Origin: Fragilariopsis cylindrus CCMP1102
Lineage: Eukaryota; Bacillariophyta; Bacillariophyceae; Bacillariales; Bacillariaceae
DNA length: 64,000 bases
NCBI GenBank assembly: GCA_900095095.1
Contig: FMBT01000305.1
Location: 1 to 64,000 of the forward strand
Direction of reading: 5' to 3'
A model generated the notes under the pieces. The model searched no databases, was not told the origin of the DNA, and worked only from the letters and a program-made list of their open reading frames with translations. How positions within the stretch are numbered: position 1 is the first letter of the stretch; every line of letters begins with the position of its first letter. A program made the position numbers and the translations under genes. Below are positions 1 through 12,327 of this stretch, piece after piece.

Positions 1-3000
1 TGACATCTAATCAGGTCCTACTACCACACTCATTGAACAACAAACACATCATACGAGCAGTAACACGAAGATCGGATCGAATTCGGGACCTACAGATGGA
101 GAGAAATGACAATATGCAAGCAAAGGAAGATAGAATAATAATCGATCAACAAATCAATGAATCTTGGGCTACTGATATTGGAGCCCATCACTTCGAACAG
201 ATGAAGGAAGAAGCACACCCAATATTCACCGACGTCAAGCTAAAGACAATGGATACACCACACCAATTATACACTCAGAAGATGAAGGAACTGGAACTAT
301 GGCATCAACGGATGGGTCATTGCTCAACAAGAACATTGAATGAGACAAGAAAATGTGTAGAAGGAATCCCCGATCTACCAACCAATACACCATTTTTCAA
401 ATGTCCATTCTGTGAAAGAGGCAAGATGGTCAAGAAGGGAGGCAAGAAAACAACAGATAAGGACAACTTCATACCGGGACAAGCGTACCATATGGACCTA
501 GCCTTCGTAAGTGGACCATCGAATCTAGAAATAGATGCAGGAAAGAATAGTGAAGCAAGACCAATCATCACCAAGAGTCGAGACGGATACATCGGATTCC
601 TTACTATCATTGATGTATCATCACGGAAACTATGGACTCATCCAATCAAGAATAAAGATCCACCAATCGAATATATCAACAAATTCCTCAAACGACATGG
701 TATTAGAACAACAAACCCTTCAAAAGCGATCATCACAACAAGTGGTACTGGATATTTGGCCAAGTCAAGAGCATTCGACGAAGCGGTGACAGCACAACAG
801 TATATCATTCAACCAACAGATGATGATATCGACTTCTTTGGAGATCTACTACCGGACCAAGTTGGAGCGACGATCACTACGGATGGAGGAGGTGAATTAT
901 CCAAGTCACACGAGCTCACAAAGCTATGTAACTCTCATGGATATGAGGTCAATTCAACGGCCGCGGACGCATCTTCACAAAATGGAATAGTGGAAAGACC
1001 ACACAGGACTTTGAAGGAAAGAATGCGATGTATGATGTACTCAGCAAGACTAGGAACAGAGTTTTGGGCCGACGCACTACTACATGCAACATGGCTGTAC
1101 AATCGTACATATCACAGTAAGATCAAAATGACACCACTGCAAGCATTTTCAGGTCAAATACCAGCACTTGACAGCTTGATTACCTTTGGAGCCAAAATAA
1201 CAGCGAAGAAGCCGGGTAGTAGGCCGACAACGTTAAACCCATGGTCGTATGATGGCATCTTTCTTGGGTATCAAAATACTATGCACAACATAAAGTACTG
1301 GGATATCAATACTGGAGCAATCAAAACAGCTAAGCACGATTCAAAGGATGAGATACAGTACGGAGACAGACCAACGAATCGATCACCAGCATCAAAACAT
1401 CTAATGGAAGTATTTACAGGAAGCGCTGACCACACTACCTACATGAACCCTGAAAAAGTAGATCTACATCTAACAGATAAACTTTCACCATCAGCAACAG
1501 ATATATTGGAAAGCAACCTACTGAATTCACCATTACCATATACAGTAGCAGCAGCAGCAACAATGAACAGGAGACAACAACGATGGACGGACAGGAGGGT
1601 TAACAAACTAAAAAGAGCATTTCGACGACCAGAAATAGGAGATTTACAACATGAACTTGCAACATTAGATATATCAACAAACAAATATGTACACACCACA
1701 TCACATACGATTCCATTAAACGAAAAATCGTATCATCCAACATTAGGAATGATAGTAGCAACACACCCGGATATGAAACAAGCAATGGAATTAGTGGAGT
1801 TTCAAGTTGGAACATCAACCCACCGTCATATTCGATCATGGAAGAGAAGATTAAGGGGGACAATAATATCAACAGTTAATAATCAACCAATTAAGACAGA
1901 GCAAGATATCATCAACGCCATCCACCAAGCAAGAATTAACAATCAATCATCAATCAAATTAGAATTTGGATCATTAGTAGGCTTTGCAATGAGTGGAGAA
2001 GGAGTACCAACATTACAATCGGATCAACTCAACGTAATCGCGCATCATCTCAACAGCATCAACAATGAAGAAGATATCTGGGTAGACAAAACAAAATGGC
2101 CACAACAAATCGATTCAGGTGACTCAATTAGAGAAAAAGTAAAAATAAACCTAATGAAACGTAATAAACTCATGCTTACACCAGAATGGGATGATTTTCT
2201 TAAATCAGAATGGAAACAACTGGACCGATATGAAAAGGTTGGCATGTTTGGAGAGCCAGTCAAATCAGATCAATGGATGACAGTACTGCCATGGGTATGG
2301 TCGTATGTTAACAAGGAAGATCCACTAACCGGGGATATGATACGAAAATCAAGAGGCACTTGCAATGGAGGACCTCGATACGGAGCAGCAATCACACTTG
2401 CAGAAACTTATGCAGCGTGTGTGGAACAGCCAGTCCACCGTTTGACATGGGCAATTTCAGCAGCAATGAACCTGATATGTAAAGGATACGATGTAGGAAA
2501 CGCGTTTGCAGAAGCACCAGCACCAACATCTCCATTCTTTATGCGACCAGACGCCCAGTTTAAACAGTGGTGGGAGGAACACCTTGGAAAGGAGCCAATA
2601 CCGGATGGATATGTGATACCAGTTAGAAAAGCACTACAGGGACACCCGGAATCACCGCGACTATGGGACAAATACATCTCCAAGATGATCATTGACGAAT
2701 TAGGCTTTACAGCTACAGTACATGAACCCTGCCTCTACTACAAAAGAGACGACCAAGACAACTTGACCCTCATCCTACGTCAAGTCGATGACTTTCTAGT
2801 AGCTCACAAGGATTCAACAGAGTGCGACCGAATAGGGACACAAATACAAGACCGTATGACTAATCCACTAAACCAACTAGGCACAATTAGAAAATTCAAT
2901 GGAGTAAATGTGGAACAAACAAGATACTATAACCATGTCCACTGCGCAACGTATATCGATAAGATTGTATCACATCATGGATGGAGTAATTTAAAAATTA

Positions 3001-4048
3001 GATCACCACCAACACCAATGAAAAGTGATTCAAAGTACCAAGCAGATATACAGTCAAGTAGAGGACCAGAATCGATTAAAGAACAGAAGGAATTAGAAAA
3101 ACGAATGGGTTTTAGTTACAGACAAACAATTGGTGAATTAATTTATGCACTAACGGTATGCCGGGTAGATATATCAATAGCAGTAATAACATTAAGTCAA
3201 CACTCACATCACCCAGCTCAAATACATTATGAAGCAGTCAAACAAGTATTTGGATACCTCCATGCAACAAGAATGGATGGCCTCACCTACTGGAGACCAA
3301 AACCGCGTATGACCTTCCAATACAAGCAGATCCATCACCAATATCAGCACCATCTCAACTACATAAATTTGATGAACAATGGAATGCATTAGAAATCACC
3401 GGATCATGCGACACCACATGGGCATCAGACAGAACTGAAAGAAGATCGATGGGTGGTATCATTATGATGTTAGCAGGAGCAGCAGTGTACTATAGAACAA
3501 GACTACAACCAACAATAGCACAAAGCTCAACAGAAGCTGAATTCACGAATATGGCAGATGCTGGAAAAGCAGCTTTATACTTACGATGGATCTTAGAAGA
3601 AATTGGTATTATTATGGATGCACCAACACCAATTTTAGCAGATAATCAAGGAGCAGTTCGATTAGCGAATGCACAACAACCAACAAGAAGAACAAGACAT
3701 GTAGAAATGAAACACTTTATTATATTACAATGGACAGACGACAAGTTCATTGATTTTGTCGATACATCGACAGATGAAAATTACAGTGATTCTCTGAGCA
3801 AGCCAACAGGGAGGAAAAAATTTTACGAGCATACAGACGTCTTTATGGGAAGACGCAAACCGGCATATACTACCTATATTGATCATTCTAATGACAAAGC
3901 ACACATAATCAACTATGTGTCCGTCTCCACTTACAGATCTAACCCACTAATATCACTATTACAGTCTGCATCACAGTACAATTCAGATGCTCTAGATTCT
4001 GTAAGTGTGGGGAAGTGTAGGCGTAAGGCGAGTGTCACTATGGAATGA
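1..4048 (+). mobile_element. Copia-type (Ty1/copia) LTR retrotransposon, pol region, 5' part outside window
   Basis: Fossil virus-like element. The visible parts occur in the Copia order. A GAG-pre-integrase motif (HQRMGH and a CPFC zinc motif) lies near 300-430. The integrase core lies near 480-1130, with MDLAF, TDGGGELSKS and NGIVERPHRTLKERM. Reverse transcriptase lies near 2270-3000, with a VDDF box. RNase H lies near 3390-3850, with a DNQGAVRLAN motif. Integrase before reverse transcriptase identifies Copia, not Gypsy. The capsid part and 5' LTR lie outside the window. The element looks young: most of the visible reading frame is open, with about one break. It resembles the CoDi-type Copia elements known to be abundant in diatoms; that lineage assignment is inference. 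Confidence 0.93.
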
Positions 4049-4231
4049 CCTACCAGGACAGACCATACGAGTGATATGACCGACCAGGGTCAGACCACAC
4101 ACAGACCACGAGTAGATATAGCCGATCATAGAGAGCAACTAAGCTCACTCTTCTAATAAACACTATTTACATACGTTAATAGCATAGAAGGTCTTCAGTC
4201 TAGTGAACTTAGGTAGCTAGATACATTTACA
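4015..4231 (+). repeat. Candidate 3' LTR of the Copia element
   Basis: Directly after the RNase H end there is a purine-rich stretch (GGGGAAG near 4011) that could be the polypurine tract. It is followed by a segment that can be read as starting TGTAGG and ending TTTACA, with an AATAAA signal near 4156. TG...CA ends and the position fit a Copia LTR. No second copy is in the window to fix the limits, so both ends are tentative. Confidence 0.4.
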
Positions 4232-6318
4232 ATGTGGGACAAATGCCGTTGAATTCAGCCCATTACTGCATAGGTGCGCAGTAACCTGATAATGTCAAAT
4301 TTTGAAATTGAAGTTGATTACTGGAGTTGATCGATTGACGAATACCACGTCACTTACCACACCACCTACACCAATCAGAAGCCATTGACTAGCTCTAATC
4401 CAAGGGTTTAGCAGACTATTTGATTAGGAGCTCATACTCACAAGAATAGGGTACATCACTAGCTAGCTTGCGTTAAAGAGGTGTGCTACAACTATTATCA
4501 TTTTTATCTTACATGTCACCATCCGTCCGTCTTGTTATACAGTACTTACTATATGCTTAGATCCATCCGGAACTTGCCTTTACACAAAGTAAGAAGAAAG
4601 TGCCTGATGCTAATACTACTACTACTATTCCCTCTCTCTTCAATCAATCTACCCGGTAACAATAGCAGCAAAATTATAGAACTATTTCAATAGTAGACAT
4701 ACTGGATGGTAGTACTATAATATAGTAGATACCATGCATTACTGTGGAAACCAAGATATTACAACATCATTATCTATCTACCTACGTGAGATATAATATT
4801 ATACTAACAGTCAGCGAGAGAGTAGATGAAATTATTTTATTAGTGCCATTTCATGTTTTACAACAGCAGCAATAAAATTAGAGCAGTATATTGCCTTTCA
4901 ATTTTGCTATGAGAGATAGATGACGTCTTCAATCTTTCATTTGTACTAATTTATTGCAGCATCATGTCTGTGATGAAACATAATCAACAATATACAGCCA
5001 CAAGCCGGGATTATTGACAGTGGAAACTTTGTTTAGCAATGTATGGGATGATAACTGATATAGAAGGTCAGCGCAGATTATTTTGGTTGACACAAAGCAA
5101 CTTCTTTTGATTACTTGGAGATGATCACAGGAAGTCCATGTGGAAGGCTACAAACCAATTCTACCTGCAGTGATTAGATGGAGAGAGTCATCCAGTGTTG
5201 GCAAGGAATTCAAAACAAAGAAAGTGTCTGAATCATGCTAAAGATAGTGTTTTTTTGTAATCACAGAGAACGACACACTTAACACAATGCATTGCTACTT
5301 TGATCATTGTGCTGCTATAAAGGGTGTTACACATCAATGATATGATATTGTGTAATAATTGTGCATACCCAGTTGTGATACTGGTGGTGATGCTGGTCTG
5401 GCCTGGCTGAAGGCTGTTCCTTCATTGTGTCAGAGAGAACCAAGGTAGAAAAAAAGCTGTGCTAGTTATTATTACTACTATATTATTCTACAATTCTGCG
5501 TGCGGATTTTTACGCGTATTCCACATGTTTTTTTTGTGTTGCCAGGTAAAGTTCACTGTGTTTCTACACCATCTTTGATCCCTTGTTTTGACCAGGGATC
5601 TGCGTGTGTCTTTCTTTTCACCATGAGAGATGGTTGATAGAAAAGAACAGGAGGAAACTATTGGGTTTATCGATACAGGGCCTCTGTTGACTTAATTGCA
5701 GAGATCGATTAAACAAGGCTTAGCAGGGGTTACAACAAAGAGGTTGGTTGATTCGACAGCATCAATGGGATTGTGTGTCTGGGATCTGTGCATTACACGT
5801 GTATGGAGGTGGTGATGTGGGAATTTATGAATTGTTTCAAGTGAATCCAATGCAAGCCGGGTGAGATGCTGTTTTTGTTTTTGTTCACAGGAACAAGAAT
5901 AGTGTCAATATTTTTGGATGTGGTGACTTGTCGGTTTGTACTGTGGAGGCCACTACTCAAGGAAAGAAAGGCCACATACTGTTTCGTATTAGGTGGCTCT
6001 ATAACTAGTGGTTGCACTTTGATGACTGGCGTGGTTTGAGTGTTGCTAGTTGATAACTATTTCATGATTAATCAGTGCTTTTGCACAAATTTTGGGTTTC
6101 CTCGAACCCAACATTGATCATGGGATTTTCCCCCTTTAGGTGGTTTTTTTTTTGGCCACATCCGTGAGATGATCACTAACTACTGAGTGGTGGAGTTATT
6201 CAGGCTATGCTATGTATTGTTTGTATTGTCATCAAATTGTTGAATACAGTTCTCAATCTTTAGTCCTTTGTTCTCTAATCAGTTCCTTAGTCAATACAGT
6301 GTAGTAGTGTAGTACAGT
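4232..6318. other. Gene-free stretch after the Copia element
   Basis: No recognisable protein, RNA gene or long conserved frame was found on either strand. The short open frames (the longest about 75 codons) have no family resemblance and look like chance. A small hairpin, TTGGGTT paired with AACCCAA, lies at 6092-6111. Confidence 0.5.
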
Positions 6319-6411
6319 GGCGGGTCTACCGTTGACTTGCAAGCCTTTCTAAGGCTGTGAGGGACAAAGAGGCAGCTACTTTAATTAAATAAAAAGTTAC
6401 ATATATTATAT
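6319..6411 (+). repeat. Dispersed repeat, copy A (pair with 40774-40860)
   Basis: This about 90-bp segment shares ordered blocks with 40774-40860: GGCGGGTC, then GTTGACTT, CTTTCTA, GGCAGCT, TTAAAT and AAGTTA, with diverged spacers. The order and spacing of the blocks argue for common descent. It is non-coding and its family was not recognised. Both copies lie a few kilobases from Copia sequence, so a diverged LTR fragment or small transposon is possible. Confidence 0.55.
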
Positions 6412-6860
6412 TATTCTATATATGAAGGAATGTTGGTATGCATGCTTTTAGGCAATTAAACCTTGATGTGTTCTTTTTATACAATAATTGTGAACCATTT
6501 TGTTATGACTGCACTTGTGCACATATCAAGCAAGTTCTTACTGCTGTCTTCTGAGAGTCTTCAGGAACAAAAACAAACTCTATTACATAATCAACAATGG
6601 CTTATCGGCTTAAAAATATATTATGCCTGATCTAGAATTAGAAAAGATACATAAACAATTCGTAGAACTGGGTTCTAATTTATCTCCTTAAATTATCATT
6701 TAATATTGTGTTGTATTTAATCTAAAATGAAGAATATACATATTATATATATAACTAATTCCTAAACTTAACCCTACCTACGGTATTATTTTTAATTATG
6801 TTATGTTCGTTTGATTTCCTTCAATTTACATAAATAATGGTATAACGCCCTATTGTACTA
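6412..6860. other. AT-rich spacer, 3' side of the p24 gene
   Basis: Nothing recognised. It is very AT-rich and downstream of the minus-strand p24 gene, so it probably contains that gene's 3' UTR and polyadenylation region. Confidence 0.4.
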
Positions 6861-8326
6861 TTACCTACCGAGCACAGGAGCTCCACTGAACCATTTTCGA
6901 ATAGTATAGACTTGATAACCCGTAACAGCCATAAACAGTAAGGTTTCCATTAATGAGTTCAGGACCATACTCGAATGAGAATGTTCATTTGTCTCGGCAT
7001 GTACCGTAAGACGACGTCGTTCCTTTTGTTGCATCGATTGAATCTCATTCAGTAGCCGACGAAGATCCTTCACTTTATCTCTAGTCTCTGTAAAGTCTTC
7101 ATCCTTAATACCTTCCGCGGATGCTGTATCTTCTTCTAGTTCCTGATCTTCATCTATCATTTGTTTTTCTTCGTATGTCCTAACGTGTCCCTCGTCGTTA
7201 AGTCCACCCAATTCACTTTCCTTTCTCATTTCCATTTCAGCAACGACCTATAGAAAAAAATAGTGGAGGAAAAAGATAATTTATGACATGACGACGTGAG
7301 TTTTTCTTTTCTTTTTTCAACTGAAAAAGAAAGATTGCTGTATTGATATGTTGAATATATACACATATATACACATATATAATACATATATTTAAGAACC
7401 CTTACCTGATTCCAATTACTTGTGACACACATTCTGTACCAACCAGCTTCCGGTGCACTTGTTGTATACAAAAGAGGTTCACCATCCTGTCTAACTTTTT
7501 TCAATTGAGCTAATTTCTTTTCTTCACGTTTCTTTTTTAGGTCCAGGAATTTTTTTCTTTGTCGTTCTCGACGTTCACGTCGTTTCTTATCAGCATCTGG
7601 ATCATCTTTATCAATAGGTTTTGATAATTCATCGTCATCGTCGTCGTCGTCGTCGTCGTCATCATCATCGTCGTCGTCGTCATCATCGTCATCATCTATT
7701 TCATTCAAATGTTCAAAATCAACCTCCTGCGAATAGGATAACGTGCGTTGACTTTTTCGTCCACTGGGAGCAAATCCCATAGATTTTGTATACAACTCAA
7801 GTCCAGAATCAACATCCAAATCAGCGATGGGACCCTCTACACTCCATGTTGCCTTCAATTGACTTCCAGATAGAATAAAAACACTAACGGTGACCTTTTC
7901 TCTACAAATATATATACATACATACAAAATGGTATAACAAGTACAATACGATGGAATGAGAGAGATGGAAAGAAAATATTGAATGAGAATTTGTAAATAC
8001 ATCACACAAAAAGACAACCGTAGAAAACGAATCAATCAATCAATCAACGCAGGTAGCAGGCGCCCACTGACACAAGCAAAAAGCCAAGAAACAATTCAGT
8101 CGAGCGACGGGAGTTTTATTATTATTATTATTATTATTATATCTTTAAAAGTAGAAAAGACTTACCCCTCATCCAGTTTCTCATGCAGGCATTCTGCTTG
8201 TCGCTGATTAATTGTTACTTGCATAGGTAAGCTATAAGCGAATCTATTATTATTATTTGTGCTAGCCGATAACAGACAGGATGTAAACGACAAAATTACA
8301 ACAAGTAGTGATCGTCGAATTATCAT
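6861..8326 (-). CDS. p24 / emp24-GP25L-TMED family cargo receptor (GOLD domain)
   Basis: Predicted ER-Golgi vesicle cargo receptor. Three exons are read on the minus strand: 8326-8166, 7901-7406 and 7247-6861. All junctions are GT-AG and the frame is kept, giving about 347 residues. Exon 1 starts with a signal peptide (MIIRRSLLVVILSF...). The two cysteines expected of p24 GOLD domains are present, in AECLHEKL and WYRMCVTSN. The C-terminal part has a coiled-coil-like heptad region, then one membrane segment (LMETLLFMAVTGYQVY) and a short RKWF-containing tail. Family members are usually 200-230 residues. The excess is an insert inside the GOLD domain: about 22 consecutive Asp (codons 7631-7697) followed by a strongly basic Lys/Arg stretch. 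The gene is divergent from the Tic22-like gene. Confidence 0.88.
7631..7697 (-). repeat. GAY-repeat coding poly-aspartate (about 22 codons)
   Basis: A mixed GAT/GAC run on the minus strand inside exon 2 of the p24 gene. The codon alternation (not a pure trinucleotide) suggests it is maintained or old, not a fresh slippage expansion. Confidence 0.9.
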
Positions 8327-8896
8327 TTTGGAATTTTTGTTGTTGTTGTTGGTGTTGTTGTTTTTCCTCTTTTGCTTGATACTGTAGCTACTATGAATAT
8401 GCTGTATTAGATGTTTGTATTACTGCTGACTTCTATCTACTCTGTCTCCTTCTCTACCTCCTACACAATGTAATTGTACTGTACTGTATTGTGTCGTCGA
8501 TATTACGGTCTCGGTCATAATCTTGCTTTCCCACTACTGGTACCCCCGTAACGAGGACGCGATAGGAGAAAGCTGAACGCTGAATACGATAAAAATCGAG
8601 CAGAACTTATTTAGATTTTCCCATCCCCCAATCGATCACGTTAAATTGACGACATTCGGGAGAAAAGATACAAAAAAAAAAGATTTTCGAACAACAAACA
8701 CACGCACACATCAAATCAAAACATCAAATCAAAACAAATCAAATCAAATCAAATCACTCTATCTCACTGTACCCCCCACACTGCTCGTCCAGCAGAGAAA
8801 GACAACAGCAAAAAATTGACATCAGTTCCATCCTGTCTAAATCAAGAGCTTTATCATAAATTCAAGGGGTATTTTTGCGTTGTGCAGCTATTTATC
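8327..8896. promoter_or_regulatory. Divergent intergenic region, p24 gene / Tic22-like gene
   Basis: This about 570-bp spacer separates two divergent start codons, so it should hold both promoters. It contains a pentanucleotide AAATC-type repeat near 8711-8755. No specific factor site was recognised. Confidence 0.5.
8711..8755 (+). repeat. Imperfect (AAATC)n microsatellite
   Basis: Repeated AAATC and AAAAC units lie upstream of the Tic22-like gene. Confidence 0.8.
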
Positions 8897-10022
8897 ATGA
8901 CTTCGACTTTGACTTTGACTTCAACTTCGATTGATTTGAAAAGGAGATGTAGTAACATGATCTTATTCTTTCTATTATTGTTGTTGACAACTTTTTCTTC
9001 CAAGGTTTCATCTTTCTCTGTCACAACAACAGCACTAAGGACCATCCAAACAATACCGTCAACCTCAACAACAAAAACAACCACCACAACCGTAAATTCA
9101 AACGGCATGCATCGTCATCGTCATCGTCATCATCGTCATCATTATGGAATGATACCGGTTTCATCTTCTTCTTCTGCTTCATCATTGGTATCAACAAGGA
9201 TGTCAAATGGAGACGACGAAGGTTCTGGTGGAATGAGTGGTACTAGTATTACTGCTGGAATTCTTTTTTTATCTTTGCTATTGGGGCTACTTTACCATTA
9301 GTGGGTACATTGGATATGATGAAAACAGGTGGTGGTGGTATGTCCATAGCAGATTCGGTGGTTACTCGTCAGGATGCACCTGGAAAACTGCAAAATGTTG
9401 AAAAAAAAGAATTTAGTCTTTCTCGATCGGCAATACAAGAAAAACTGAATGCAATTCCAGTATTTTATATTACAACTTCTGATAATAATAATATGTCCAC
9501 CGATATTTATTTGTCATACGAAGACGCCAATAACGTAGCAGCAGGAGGTAGTATTGTGAAGGGTACAACTCTAGATCAAGTCATGTATCCTTTGGTATTA
9601 AAAAGGGTAGAATGAGAATGGCTCCACCACCATCTGAGGTTGAACTAGCAGAAAAAAACCTGCTATCCAATAATGAAAAAAGCTATTTCCTTATTCCTTC
9701 TACTAAGGCATTGATCAATATAAGGAATTCAATGTAGGTGATTTATCGAAAAGTGATATACCACTTTTTCGTTGCAGATAGGTTAGCATTTGCATCACCG
9801 AAGGGACCACAACTTCCATTGTTTTTAGATAAGTCTGACTGTATTGCGAGTTATAAAAGACTTCGAAATGGGAAATCGTCTTTACCAGAAGAACCGACTA
9901 TTCGTACATCATCATTATTGGAAACACTTATTACTATGGAAAAAGGAACACGTCCAGGTGTAAATCAATTAGCATTTTATGCTACCGAACAAGATTTGAC
10001 TAAAGTTGCAGAATTGCGGTAA
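8897..10022 (+). CDS. Tic22-like plastid protein import component (frame-interrupted)
   Basis: Probable import factor of the plastid intermembrane or periplastid space. The N-terminus holds a strong hydrophobic signal (MILFFLLLLLTTF) followed by KVSSFSV, which resembles the diatom ASAF-type cleavage site with Phe at +1. The mature part shows the duplicated Tic22-fold pattern: IPVFYITT...DIYLSYEDA...LDQVMYPLVLK, then later a second half with FASPKGPQLPLFLDKSDC and GVNQLAFYATEQDL. ATG 8897 or 8957 could be the start; the latter puts the hydrophobic core right at the N-terminus. The frame changes at the T7 run 9264-9270, at the A-run near 9600, near 9715 and near 9770. Conserved sequence continues across each, so sequencing indels are more likely than a pseudogene. 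The family call is from pattern only. Confidence 0.6.
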
Positions 10023-10088
10023 TTAAAAAGCAAATTATTAAAAATCCGTTTTATTGTATTGTTATTTGTCATCTCTACGTTTTAAACT

Positions 10089-11934
10089 TCACACACAAGA
10101 GAAATCGTCATCATCAGACAAATTGAAAATAGATGTTCCAAGTGGCTGTGACGCTCCCATGGTTTGATAAAAAATTAAGAAAACGATTTTTCCGATGTGT
10201 CTATGGAGCCACCCAATGTGGAAATCTTCCATCACACTTTGCTACACGATTCTTTGTATTATTGTGAGCAACAATTCGGGCAGTACATTCCACCATTATC
10301 CCACCAGTACCATCATCAAAATCACCCAACGACAAGCCATAAAATGGACCAACATTTTGACGATCAATGTGAGGTGAACCAATAAAATTATGAGTAACTG
10401 CCAATGCTGTGTATTTCTCGGCAAATTTTTCATCGACGGTTTCCATAACTTGCTTTGCTAGCTTCCATATTGTTATATTCGCGTTTAATTTTGCTTCAGC
10501 TTTCTGATGTTTGTTCCTACCAAGATTTTCCCACGAAGCGGGTGATGTTAGTATCATGTAATTTTCAGCATCAATTGCAGTACGTTCATTATTTTTGTTA
10601 TTCCAACCATTCTTCCATTCTGTCAATGCCAACAAAAGATTGTCGAGTAGGGATTCGTCCTTAATTAGAATTCCAGAAGTTCGTATAATCTTCCTCCTTC
10701 CACGTTGACGTTGTGGGTTTACTACTACTACTACCTCGTCTTTGTTATGTTTTCGTCATCGTATGATGTTGTGTTACCGTCGCTGATTTTCTCCTTGCAT
10801 ATAAAGTTAATAATTGATCCATGATAACACTTCTACCACAATTTTCAGGTAAAGGTTCTTGTCCAAAATCAGCAACTAACCTTCTACGGAGTTTCGTTGT
10901 TGACCAACATTCTAATTGAGATCGTAGTAGTATCGGATCACGAAGTGCTGGTGATTCACCAACAAAAAATCCTTCCTCGCGTGGTTTCGGTGGTAAATTA
11001 ATTGTCATTTTGAGTTTACATTCATCATGTTGTATAATTCGTTTTCAATTTTATCTTTCAATTTTTGATGATTGCATTTGCTATTAAACTCAAGATTAAG
11101 TTCTTTAAGATTATCAACGATCGGAGGATACTACTATTTTTTTTGTATTATTGCGATTGCTGTTACTGTTGCAGTTGCAGTTGTCACTTCCAGCGACCGT
11201 GTCATGGGGGTCTTCTGTTCCATCGTCACCTTCGTCGTCGTTATTACCGCCACTACCACTACCACTACTGTCGTCATTGTTATTGTTATTAGACAGTACT
11301 GATGCTGCTGGTAATAGCAACAACGATTGCTGTGACGAATGTAATATATTATGTGAAGCATTGAGTGATTTAAGTTTTTTTAGTACACCAATTGATAAGG
11401 GTAATTCTTCAAACCAATTCCTTGATATGTCAAGCGTTTCAAGATTTGTAAGAGATTTCATGCTTTCGATGATGGAAACCCCATAATTGATTACGAGATA
11501 GATCTAATTTATAATATTTGACAATATGAAGGATAGGATAATTTTCCGATTATACTGCTGATACGTTCCAACGTAAATTCTCCTCTTAACTGATGCTCGC
11601 TCAAATCGCACTTGTTAGCGACATCGATAGTATCATTCATCGTTGTCGTCATCGCAGAAGGAACAATCATAGTACCATGATTATCCACAGGTATTTTTTT
11701 TCTTGTTATTAAATGTGGATAGTATTTTATTCTTTCCTGCTTTTCTAATTCTTCTAATATTACGAATGTGCGATCACAATCAGTAGTGTTGTTGGTTTCG
11801 TTGTCGTTGTCGTTGTCGCCGGGCAGATCAGTAATACCATTCCGAGCAGCGAATAGCAATTTCTGCTTGCTTCTCCTCGCTGTTGTCGCCATGCCATTTG
11901 CCATAGGTTCTTTGCAGAGATGGACCTGTTTCAT
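10089..11934 (-). CDS. LRR protein with SAP-like segment and Fe(II)/2-oxoglutarate dioxygenase-like C-terminus (frame-interrupted)
   Basis: Start codon at 11934. Leucine-rich repeats of the ELPxSIGxLxxLxxLxxSxN type lie near 11510-11330 (for example NLETLDISRNWFEELPLSIG). An Asn/Asp/Ser-rich spacer follows, then a helical segment near 10960-10800 (LLRSQLECWSTTKLRRRL) that resembles a SAP-like fold. The C-terminal part (about 10680-10089) contains HNFIGSPHIDRQNVGPFYGL, LGDFDDGTGG and RFPHWVAP. HID is a good Fe-binding HxD, and PHW is a candidate distal His. This suggests a 2OG-Fe(II) oxygenase, possibly of TET/JBP-like type (inference). The coding frame changes near 11515, 11480, 11115, 11010, 10745 and 10205, always with sensible sequence continuing. 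One gene or two adjacent genes cannot be settled, but the frames abut without a spacer. Confidence 0.55.
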
Positions 11935-12327
11935 GCAACTGGTATGAAGTAAATATATGTTGTCCTTTTAATTGTCTTCCGATGACTGATGGTTATTGAT
12001 CGTTCTTGTCTTTTTCTGGTTTTCTTAGTGAATGAGGATGGGTAATGATGGTACGTACGTACACAAAACATGAACCGAGGATACTCTAGTAGGATAGGAT
12101 AATAACTGAATTACCGATAAAAGCTAGGACTGCTTTAGCGTTTAGTGTTTACCCCTCTTACTTTTTTTTTTCTACGCGTAAAAATTATTTCTCTTTTTCC
12201 GCATGGATGGTCAGTCCTTTTAACAAGCCTAATTAATAATAACAACTGCATCTATTGACCATCATCGACTACTTCTCTCGACTACTTCTCTAACCGTATT
12301 GAATAATTAATAGCAAAAATAATAACC
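11935..12327. promoter_or_regulatory. Divergent spacer, LRR/Fe2OG gene and eS7 gene
   Basis: About 390 bp between two divergent start codons. It presumably contains both promoters. A pyrimidine-rich stretch lies near 12158-12200 on the eS7 side. No defined element was recognised. Confidence 0.45.
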
